Shown: in pieces, positions 1 to 6,289 of the stretch | Position numbering within the stretch: the first letter of the stretch is position 1 | Layout: each line of letters opens with the position of its first letter | Assembly: GCA_051010195.1 (NCBI GenBank) | Contig: JBPCVV010000284.1 | Location: 1-16,318 of the forward strand | Direction: 5' to 3' | Length of the DNA: 16,318 bases | DNA from: Anderseniella sp051010195 | Lineage (GTDB): Bacteria; Pseudomonadota; Alphaproteobacteria; Rhizobiales; Aestuariivirgaceae | The notes under the pieces: model-generated | Database searches by the model: none | The model's input: only the letters and a program-made list of their open reading frames with translations | What the model was told of the DNA's origin: nothing | Made by a program: the position numbers and the translations under genes

Positions 1-501
1 GCGCTGGTTGTGTCGAAATCGGGTGAAAGACTTGCCAACCATCGCAAGCTCTGCATTCCTCCGGGTTTCGAGCAAAACGTGTTTGCTTCAGGCCATCAGC
101 TCACGGGATTTGATCTTGCCGGTGTGAAGTGTGCGCTGGTGATCTGCTATGATGTGGAGTTTCCCGAAACCGTTCGCGCGGCCTGTCTGGCTGGCGCCGA
201 AGTCGTCCTCGTCCCAACCGCGCTCGGGGCGCAATGGGATCAGGTTGCCCACCGGGTCGTGCCTGCGCGCGCCTTTGAAAACGGCTGTTATGCGATGTAT
301 GCCAATCATGCCGGCAGCGAGCGAGATATCACTTACGCAGGGGCCAGTTGCATTGTCGGTCCAGATGGACGCGACGTAGCACGTGCTGACGGCCAGCCAC
401 AACTGATCACGGCGACCCTGGAGACTTCCCGGGTGACAGCAGCGCGCCAGCGACTACCCTATTTGAGTGATCTGGCGGCACTTACGTTTAAACTCGCCTA
501 A
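1..501 (+). CDS. Carbon-nitrogen hydrolase (nitrilase superfamily), 3' part only
   Basis: The frame is open from base 1 and runs to a TAA, giving the last 166 residues of a protein that in this family is usually about 260-290 residues, so roughly the first 100 are outside the window. The GTG at position 10 is not a credible start because it lies inside the conserved fold. Visible are the family's catalytic lysine in HRKLCIP (K16 of the fragment) and the nucleophilic cysteine in LVICYDVEFPE (C49); the catalytic glutamate would lie upstream. Members hydrolyse the C-N bond of amides, carbamoyl compounds or nitriles in the cytoplasm, and the exact substrate cannot be read from this fragment. The next gene on the same strand, 123 bases on, is a BMP-type solute-binding protein. 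This suggests that an imported nitrogen compound is the substrate (inference). Confidence 0.9.
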   Translation, partial: ALVVSKSGERLANHRKLCIPPGFEQNVFASGHQLTGFDLAGVKCALVICYDVEFPETVRAACLAGAEVVLVPTALGAQWDQVAHRVVPARAFENGCYAMYANHAGSERDITYAGASCIVGPDGRDVARADGQPQLITATLETSRVTAARQRLPYLSDLAALTFKLA

Positions 502-624
502 AAACTCGCCATATCCGTATAAAACGCCTGAAATCCGGCGTGGACGGTTGCCACATTCAACTTGCATGCTAACCTGCGCGGCATAACCTGTTGCAGGGAC
601 AAGGACGTATTCCGGGAGACAATA

Positions 625-1704
625 ATGAGTAAATTCAACAGACGCGACTTTGTAAAACTGACCGGCGCTTCTGCTGCCGCGCTGGCCATGCTTGATGCGG
701 CTGCCTTTGCCGAAGAACCGCTGAAAATCGGTTTCGTCTATGTCGGCCCGGTCGGTGACCATGGCTGGACTTACGCCCATGACCAGGGCCGCCTGATGGT
801 GGAAAAGGAACTCGGCGACAAGGTGAAAACGTCGTTCGTTGAAAGCGTCAAGGAAGGCCCGGATGCCGAACGGGTGATCCGCCAGATGGCCCAGGACGGC
901 AACAAGCTGATCTTCACCACCTCGTTTGGCTATATGGATCCGACGCTGAAGGTCGCCAAGCAGTTCCCGGATGTAAAATTTGAACACGCCACCGGCTTCA
1001 AGCAGGCTGCCAACATGTCGATCTATAATGCCCGTTTCTATGAAGGCCGGGCGGTCATCGGCACCATTGCAGGCCACATGTCGAAAACCGGCGTTGCCGG
1101 CTACATCGCCTCGTTCCCGATCCCCGAAGTGGTCATGGGCATCAATGCCTTCACGCTGGCCGCGCAGAAAGTGAACCCGAAATTCGAAACCAAGGTGTTG
1201 TGGGTGTCAAGCTGGTATGACCCGCCGAAGGAGGCAGATGCCGCCAAGGCCCTGATGGACCAGGGTTGCGATATCATCACCCAGCATACCGATTCACCGG
1301 CGCCGCTGCAGGCTGCGGAACAGCGTGGCATCCATGCCTTCGGCCAGGCATCAGACATGTCGAAGTTCGCCCCGAAAGCGCACCTCACCTCCATTCTCGA
1401 CAATTGGGGGCCGTACTACATCAAGCGCGCCAAGGACGTGATCGACGGCACCTGGGCCTCGGCATCATTCTGGGGCGGATTCAAGGAAGGCGAAGTTGCA
1501 CTTTCACCCTACAATGCGGTAATCCCGGCCGACGTGGTCGACGCCGCTGAAGCAGTGCGCAAGGGTATTATCGCCGGCACGCTGCACGCGTTCACCGGTC
1601 CGATCAAGGATCAGAAGGGCATGGAAAAGTATGCCGCCGGTGCCACGGCCACCGACGAGGAAATGCTCAAGATGGACTGGTATGTCGCCGGCGTGCAGAG
1701 CTGA
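625..1704 (+). CDS. BMP-family ABC transporter solute-binding protein, Tat-exported
   Basis: The product is 359 residues. The ATG at 625 is preferred because GGGAGA lies just upstream and translation then begins with a twin-arginine signal (NRRDFVKLTG, residues 5-14) and an Ala-rich segment ending AAAFA, with likely cleavage after about residue 29. An upstream in-frame ATG at 562 would put a non-signal stretch in front. There is no lipobox cysteine, so it is probably a soluble periplasmic protein. The mature part starts PLKIGFVYVGPVGDHGWTYAHDQG, typical of the BMP/Med family (PF02608) that binds nucleosides, purine-like or related nitrogenous ligands for ABC uptake. No ATPase or permease gene is in the window; they may lie to the left with the hydrolase. 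The gene ends 5 bases before the stop codon of the converging gene, with no obvious terminator in the gap. Confidence 0.93.
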   Translation: MSKFNRRDFVKLTGASAAALAMLDAAAFAEEPLKIGFVYVGPVGDHGWTYAHDQGRLMVEKELGDKVKTSFVESVKEGPDAERVIRQMAQDGNKLIFTTSFGYMDPTLKVAKQFPDVKFEHATGFKQAANMSIYNARFYEGRAVIGTIAGHMSKTGVAGYIASFPIPEVVMGINAFTLAAQKVNPKFETKVLWVSSWYDPPKEADAAKALMDQGCDIITQHTDSPAPLQAAEQRGIHAFGQASDMSKFAPKAHLTSILDNWGPYYIKRAKDVIDGTWASASFWGGFKEGEVALSPYNAVIPADVVDAAEAVRKGIIAGTLHAFTGPIKDQKGMEKYAAGATATDEEMLKMDWYVAGVQS

Positions 1705-1709
1705 CACCG

Positions 1710-2825
1710 TCAAGTCGTAAACAGTGGCTCGCCCAGAACATCCTTTATCGGTTCGACGCCCAGTCCCGGGGCGTCGGACGCTACCATGAAACCACCGCTG
1801 ACGTCGGGCCCGCCGGTGGCTATGGCCACCGTGTGATAGTCATGGAACGCCGATGACTGGAAGTGGAAGCCTGACGGTGTCGACTGGGCCAGATGGGCGA
1901 TGGCCGAGGTTGCAATCTCGCCGCCCCAACTGTCCTCGATGGTCATGACAATGCCCAGCGACATGCACAGGTCACGTACCTGGCGTGCACGGGTCAGCCC
2001 GCCCATGCGGTTGATCTTGAGGTTGATCAGGTCCATGGCCCGGTCATTGTAGCCCCTGATCAAGACGGCAAGACTTTCCATGCACTCATCAAGGATCATC
2101 GGCAGGTCGGTGTGCTGGCGGACTACCAGGCATTCCTCATAGGTCAGGCAGGGCTGTTCTATGTAAAGGCGGATGTCGTGTTCTCGGGCCAGCGGGCGAA
2201 CTGCATCAACAACCCGGATGGCATCGTGCTGGCGCCAGCCGGTATTGGCATCGGCATCCATCACTTCACCGGGCCGCATGGCCGCGGCAACCTTGCGGAA
2301 GCGCTCAATGTCGGTGGTCGGATCCTCGCCCACCTTCATCTGGAACTGGCTGAAACCCAGGTCGCGGTACTCGCCGACACGGTCGGCCATAACATCCGGG
2401 TCGGTGCGGGATATCACCTTGAACAGCTTGACCTGATCCTGCCGCCTGCCGCCGAGCAGCGAATACACCGGTTTGCCGATCGACTTGCCCAGAATGTCCC
2501 AACACGCCATGTCGATGGCAGACTTGACATAAGGATGACCTTTCAGCAGCAGGTCCATTCGATCATTGATGCAGTCCAGCTCGGTCGGGTCCTGGCCGAT
2601 CAGGTCCGGCGCAATCCTGGCAATGCCGGTGCGCGCGCCTTCCGCATAGGCCGCCAGGTAGGATGGGCCAAGCGGGCAGGTTTCACCGTAACCGGTGATG
2701 CCCTCGTCTGTCTCGACGGCAATCACCGTGCTGTCGAATGCCGAAAACGACTGTGTGGACCAACTGTAGGACCCTTCCTTCATGGGAAGGTCGACCTGGT
2801 AGATTGAAATGCGGGTGATTTTCAC
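1710..2825 (-). CDS. Enolase-superfamily enzyme resembling cis-3-hydroxy-L-proline dehydratase
   Basis: The product is 371 residues, the normal length for the mandelate racemase/muconate lactonizing group. The start codon is GTG (2825-2823), chosen because AAGGGGAA lies about 7 bases upstream and MKITRISIYQVDLP is the typical family N-terminus. The barrel residues are in place: K164 in FQMKVG, metal ligands D192 (DADANTGW), E223 (YIEQPC) and D246 (ILDE), and K270 in NLKINRMGG. The N-terminal capping segment (KEGSYSW, then ETCPLGPSYLAAYAEG) matches what I recall of alphaproteobacterial cis-3-hydroxy-L-proline dehydratases, which make 1-pyrroline-2-carboxylate. That specificity is from memory and needs an alignment; a related racemase or epimerase is possible. 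The betaine-contacting Trp of HpbD is absent here, with HFQSSAF in its place, so this is not simply a second copy of the gene at 14946-16049. Confidence 0.85.
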   Translation of the reverse strand: MKITRISIYQVDLPMKEGSYSWSTQSFSAFDSTVIAVETDEGITGYGETCPLGPSYLAAYAEGARTGIARIAPDLIGQDPTELDCINDRMDLLLKGHPYVKSAIDMACWDILGKSIGKPVYSLLGGRRQDQVKLFKVISRTDPDVMADRVGEYRDLGFSQFQMKVGEDPTTDIERFRKVAAAMRPGEVMDADANTGWRQHDAIRVVDAVRPLAREHDIRLYIEQPCLTYEECLVVRQHTDLPMILDECMESLAVLIRGYNDRAMDLINLKINRMGGLTRARQVRDLCMSLGIVMTIEDSWGGEIATSAIAHLAQSTPSGFHFQSSAFHDYHTVAIATGGPDVSGGFMVASDAPGLGVEPIKDVLGEPLFTT

Positions 2826-2899
2826 GTCCAGTTTCCCCTTGGAATGCGGCGGTTGTCTTTGCTGCCGGTTGAGACAGGCAGGATTTGTAAGCTGGCGCC

Positions 2900-2923
2900 G
2901 GCAGGCACGTCTAACCTGCCTGC
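2900..2923. repeat. Inverted repeat, 7-base arms
   Basis: GCAGGCA at 2901-2907 pairs with TGCCTGC at 2917-2923 across a 9-base loop, and a shifted pairing GGCAGG/CCTGCC is also possible. No T-run follows on either strand, so it is not a convincing intrinsic terminator. It lies in the 5' region of the dehydratase-like gene, about 75-100 bases before its start. It may be part of a small repeat cluster together with the next palindrome, or a leader hairpin. CAGGCAGG also occurs just downstream at 2875-2882. Confidence 0.4.
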
Positions 2924-2940
2924 GTGAGCGAGTATACAGC

Positions 2941-2975
2941 CAGGTATGAATTCCCGCGTTCGCGGCAATGACGAT
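2941..2975. repeat. Dispersed-repeat-like palindrome (REP type)
   Basis: The sequence ATGAATTCCCGCG-TT-CGCGGCAATGACG contains a perfect 5-base stem CCGCG (2954-2958) and CGCGG (2961-2965), flanked by GAATTC and AATGACG. Translated it reads NSRVRGND, a signature I know from spurious ORFs generated by intergenic repeats in many proteobacteria (the MDSRLRGND type). I therefore call it a member of that dispersed family rather than coding sequence. Only one copy is in the window, so repetition itself is not shown here. Confidence 0.55.
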
Positions 2976-3040
2976 GGCAGGAACGGTTGTTCAAACATGA
3001 AGAACAGCCCCAGTGAAGCGAGGACAAGCTGTTCGACCAA

Positions 3041-3070
3041 CAAAAAGAGCGGTCCCCTGGGGAACCGCTC
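3041..3070 (-). terminator. Intrinsic terminator after the family-5 solute-binding protein gene
   Basis: Read on the minus strand, GAGCGGTTCCCC, a one-base loop region and GGGGACCGCTC form an 11-pair GC-rich stem with a single bulged T, followed directly by TTTTTG. It begins 37 bases after the stop codon of the gene at 3108-4700. It should separate that transcript from the dehydratase-like gene downstream, implying that the latter has its own promoter in 2826-3040. Confidence 0.88.
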
Positions 3071-3107
3071 CGCTTGTCGTCATGTTTCACTCATGCCACT
3101 AAGGCAA

Positions 3108-4700
3108 TCAGGCGTTCAGCCACCAGCGTTTCACGAAGTGGCCGCCGTCCATTTCCCAGCCGCCGCCGATGTTCGGGCCGATGCCGACTTTCTTGTTGGT
3201 CGCGGCAACGTCCTGGCCGAATGCCGGGATCAGCGTGCCACCGTTCCTGGAAATCAGCATCTGCACTTCCTTGTACATGGTGTTGCGCTTGGCATCATCC
3301 AGTTCACCGCGGGCTGCTTTCACAAGCTGATCGACCTTGTCCATCTTGATGACGGAGTCGTTCCACGGAGCATCGCTGAGATAGGCAATCGACAGGATCA
3401 TGTCCTCGACCGGACGCGCACCCCAATAGCAGGAACAGAACGGCTTGTTGTTCCAGATGTTGTTCCAGTAGCCATCCTTGGCTTCACGGATAACATTCAG
3501 GTTGACACCGATCTTGGCAAAATGCTCGGCAAACAGCTGGGCTGCATCAAGCGCGCCGCCATAAGCGGTTTCTGCCGAATGCATGTCGATCTTGATACCG
3601 TCCATGCCGGCCTTCTTGAGCAGCGATTTGGCCTTGTCGAGATCGTACTCGGTCTGCAACTCGCCATCGTAGGATGCAAAGGCAGGGCCAAGCGGCTGGT
3701 CATTGCCGACCGAACCGTAGCCGAACAATATCTTGTCAACGAACTCCTGCCTTGGCAGGGCATGCTTCAGGGCCATGCGGAAGTCTGCGTTGTCAAATGG
3801 CTTCACATCCATGCGCATGGGATGGGTGAACGCCAGGTTTGACTTGACCGCGATGACATTGACATGCGGCAGCCGCTTGAGAAGCCCGACCGTCTTCAGG
3901 GCCGGACGGTTGATGATGTCCACATTCTGCGTGCTCAAAGCCGTCTGGCGGGCTGTGTCATCCAGAATGGTGGTGATTTCGGCACTGTCGACATAGCCGA
4001 AGTCAGACCCCTGCCAGGCATTGGGGTTCTTCTCAAATGTGGCACGAACACCGGGATCGAACTCTTTCAGCAGATAACAACCGGTTCCAGCGGTCGAGAT
4101 TACGTCTGCCTTGCCGTCCTTGGTCGGTACGATATTCATATGATAGTCGGTCATCAGGTACGGGAAGGCCGCATTGGCTTCGGCCAGTGTGACCACAACC
4201 ACATCCTTACCGTCAGCCTTTACATCAGTAATACCGGCAAACACGCCCTTGGCACCGGATTTTGAATCCTCACCGCGATGCACATTGATCGAGTTGATGA
4301 CATCTTCGGTGGTCAGAGACTTGCCGTCAGAGAAGGTGACGCCGTTGCGCAGCTTGAAGCGCCAGGTCTTGGCATCGGCTGAAGACTCCCAGCTCTCGGC
4401 AAGGCCGGGAGCAGCAGAGTTATCCTGCCCAACCTCTACAAGGCTGTCGCGGAATGCACGGCTGATGGTGATCATGCCTGTCGCGTTGAAGCTTGCCGGA
4501 TCAAGGGAATCTGTCGTGTTTGAATCGTTCAGTCCGGCCTTCATGTGGCCGCCTCGTTTCGGCTCGGCCGCGTGCGCTTCACTCCACATGTTGGAGGCAG
4601 CAGCAACCGTCAGGCCCAAAGCCGTTGCACCAACCATGAACTCCCTTCTGGTCGTGCGGCTGTCGTCGAGGATCCTGCTCAGCAGTTTCTTATCATCCAT
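3108..4700 (-). CDS. ABC transporter solute-binding protein, family 5 (peptide/opine/amine type), Tat-exported
   Basis: The product is 530 residues, standard for SBP_bac_5 proteins. The ATG at 4700 is preferred over an in-frame upstream start at 4766 because it gives a compact N-terminus with a twin-arginine signal (TTRREFMVGATALGL, residues 16-30) and a cleavage region EAHAA near residue 45; GGTGGAAA precedes it. Mature features include KRGGHMKAGL, the LDPASFN segment and NGVTFSDGKSLTTEDVINSI, all characteristic of the family that delivers di/oligopeptides, opines, nickel chelates or betaine-like solutes to an ABC permease. No permease or ATPase is adjacent, so it is an orphan binding protein in this window. 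It follows the catabolic operon after a 239-base gap that carries an operator-like sequence shared with the regulator promoter. This makes it the probable uptake receptor for the cluster's substrate (inference). Confidence 0.93.
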   Translation of the reverse strand: MDDKKLLSRILDDSRTTRREFMVGATALGLTVAAASNMWSEAHAAEPKRGGHMKAGLNDSNTTDSLDPASFNATGMITISRAFRDSLVEVGQDNSAAPGLAESWESSADAKTWRFKLRNGVTFSDGKSLTTEDVINSINVHRGEDSKSGAKGVFAGITDVKADGKDVVVVTLAEANAAFPYLMTDYHMNIVPTKDGKADVISTAGTGCYLLKEFDPGVRATFEKNPNAWQGSDFGYVDSAEITTILDDTARQTALSTQNVDIINRPALKTVGLLKRLPHVNVIAVKSNLAFTHPMRMDVKPFDNADFRMALKHALPRQEFVDKILFGYGSVGNDQPLGPAFASYDGELQTEYDLDKAKSLLKKAGMDGIKIDMHSAETAYGGALDAAQLFAEHFAKIGVNLNVIREAKDGYWNNIWNNKPFCSCYWGARPVEDMILSIAYLSDAPWNDSVIKMDKVDQLVKAARGELDDAKRNTMYKEVQMLISRNGGTLIPAFGQDVAATNKKVGIGPNIGGGWEMDGGHFVKRWWLNA

Positions 4701-4775
4701 TTCAATTTCCACCCGTTTTCGTTTTATAGGTTTTATCACTCCCTGATCCGTTCCGGAGACTTGCACTCATATCCC

Positions 4776-4788
4776 GGCTCATGGAGCC
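4776..4788 (-). other. Small hairpin in the leader of the solute-binding protein gene
   Basis: GGCTC (4776-4780) and GAGCC (4784-4788) are perfect 5-base arms around an ATG loop, extended imperfectly by CCC/CGG on the flanks. It would lie in the untranslated leader about 76-88 bases before the ATG. No T-run follows. Function unknown; it could stabilise a highly expressed binding-protein mRNA. Confidence 0.3.
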
Positions 4789-4798
4789 CGGCACCGTA

Positions 4799-4822
4799 AT
4801 ACAAATTGTATACAGAATACAA
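4799..4822. promoter_or_regulatory. Probable GntR operator upstream of the solute-binding protein gene
   Basis: ATACAA-A-TTGTAT (4799-4811) is a perfect odd-centred palindrome. It overlaps a second inverted repeat, TTGTAT-ACAGA-ATACAA (4806-4822). The 16-base stretch ATACAAATTGTATACA (4799-4814) recurs exactly at 10985-11000 in front of the GntR gene. Regulators of the FCD subgroup typically bind palindromes with a TNGTATACNA core, so the cluster's own GntR is the obvious candidate ligand. The site lies about 100-120 bases upstream of the start codon, where a promoter would be expected, and could overlap a weak -10 (TGTATA) on the minus strand. Confidence 0.75.
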
Positions 4823-4939
4823 TGGCGCGGAACGGCAATTTTGCATGTTTTTTTCGGGTTTTTGACGATATCCGGTGGTGAACTGTGGGATTCGCCGCCG
4901 CGAGCAGACGGCTGCCGCAAAACTGGCCGTTGAGGGCAA

Positions 4940-6283
4940 TTACAACTCCGCGCCCGCCCTGAATTCACCCCAGCGCAAGACGGCGTTGGCGCCAATCGAT
5001 GCAAACGGTTCCGGCGGCAGCCGGCTGGGTTCCGGCTGGCCGAGCATGTAATGCAGATGGTCGCTCTCCTCGCCGCTTGCCAGTTCGGCGGCCAACATAC
5101 CCGACAGAGTGCCTTTTGCCGCGCCAAGCCCGTTCTGGCAACACGCGGAAAACAATCCTTCGTCCACCTCGCCAAACGCCGAGACATTGTTGCGGCTCAG
5201 ACATAAGAAACCACCCCAGCAGTGTTCCATCTCGATATTGTCCAGCATGGCAAAGCGGGCGCGGAAAGTCTTTTCGTGAGCCTTGCCAAACGTACTCAAT
5301 CTTGAGTCATCAGCGGATCGGTCCGGATTCCAGGTGAAACGGTTGCGCACGATAATCCGGGTCCCGCCGGTGCCGGCAATTTTCCTGACCGTGGTCCCCA
5401 TCGGGTCGGCCGGCGTGAACGCCCACACACGCTCGCCGCCCAACCTGTGCTGCTCATCCTCGCTCAGGGGCCTTGTCATGGAGGCATACAGGCAGACATG
5501 CATCAGCCGCTGCCTGAAGAAACCAAAACTTTCCGCATGGCCGTTCACTGCCAGAATGACCCGGGGCGCCTGAACCGACCCCTTGCCGGTTTTCGCGGTC
5601 CACACCCCTGCCACCCGCTTCAGCTCGACAACCGGAGACTTCTCGAAAACCTTTACACCTTGAGCGACAAGGCCTGCCGCCATACCGCGCACGAACAGTG
5701 CCGGCTGCAACATGGCTGTCCCGGGCGTGTAAAGCCCGCTGCGATAATAATCTGAACCGCACATTTCCCGCATCTGGCGGCCATCCAGAAGCTCATGGGT
5801 TTCGCCAAGTGTGGCAAGATGGTCTGCATAGGTCAGGTTGTGTCTCACACCCTTGGCCGACGCCGCGACATTGGTCTTGCCGCTGACAACAAATGCCTCG
5901 TCGGTCATTTCATACTCACCTGCGGCGTCGCGGGCAAAGCTGATGGCTGACCGGTTCATGGCCGTCTGAATGCGATCGACCTCCAGCCCGCCGGCATAGT
6001 CATCGGATGCCAGGTTGTGCGGCAGATCGATCATGAAACCGGAATTGCGGCCGGCAGGACCCTCGGCAACGCGGCGGGCTTCCAGCACAACGACCGACGC
6101 GCCTGGATGCAGTTGTCTGAGGCGCCGGGCCGCGGCCAGGCCGGCAAAGCCTGCACCGATCACAAGCCAGTCGGCAAGGCAATCGTTTTCCAGCCCAGGA
6201 CAAGCCGGTACAGGCGGCAATATGGCATCCCAGGCAGGCACGCCGGGGTCTCGTGCCATGTGGCTTACCTCTATCCTTGTCAT
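4940..6283 (-). CDS. FAD-dependent oxidoreductase, DAO family (amine/amino-acid oxidase or demethylase)
   Basis: The product is 447 residues. The Rossmann FAD site ADWLVIGAGFAGLAAARRL (GAGFAG at 43-48) is followed by the ribose-binding acid in VVLEARR (E68) and the DAO-family GRNSGFM motif (78-84). Such enzymes oxidise secondary or tertiary amines, D-amino acids or gamma-glutamylputrescine, using O2 or another electron acceptor. In this operon an N-methyl amino acid or D-hydroxyproline-type oxidation fits (inference). The ATG at 6283 has only AGG before it; the in-frame ATG at 6259 (MARDPGVPAW) has a better AGAGG and is a real alternative start. The gene begins 6 bases after the methyltransferase stop codon and in the same reading frame, separated from it by a single amber TAG. 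It is the last gene of the tight operon. Confidence 0.93.
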   Translation of the reverse strand: MTRIEVSHMARDPGVPAWDAILPPVPACPGLENDCLADWLVIGAGFAGLAAARRLRQLHPGASVVVLEARRVAEGPAGRNSGFMIDLPHNLASDDYAGGLEVDRIQTAMNRSAISFARDAAGEYEMTDEAFVVSGKTNVAASAKGVRHNLTYADHLATLGETHELLDGRQMREMCGSDYYRSGLYTPGTAMLQPALFVRGMAAGLVAQGVKVFEKSPVVELKRVAGVWTAKTGKGSVQAPRVILAVNGHAESFGFFRQRLMHVCLYASMTRPLSEDEQHRLGGERVWAFTPADPMGTTVRKIAGTGGTRIIVRNRFTWNPDRSADDSRLSTFGKAHEKTFRARFAMLDNIEMEHCWGGFLCLSRNNVSAFGEVDEGLFSACCQNGLGAAKGTLSGMLAAELASGEESDHLHYMLGQPEPSRLPPEPFASIGANAVLRWGEFRAGAEL

Positions 6284-6289
6284 TGATAC

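Noticed and set aside
1893..2807. Plus-strand ORF of about 304 codons antisense to the dehydratase-like gene
   Set aside because: It is the mirror of a GC-rich gene with intact active-site motifs on the other strand; no ribosome-binding site or domain supports it.
2946..3842. Long plus-strand ORF of about 298 codons
   Set aside because: It starts inside the REP-like palindrome (NSRVRGND), runs through the terminator and is antisense to the well-supported solute-binding protein gene; its sequence has no recognisable domain.
4846..4865. T-rich stretch between the oxidase and solute-binding protein genes as a terminator
   Set aside because: The T-run on the plus strand is an A-run for the minus-strand transcript, and no stable GC-rich hairpin precedes a U-tract in the correct orientation.
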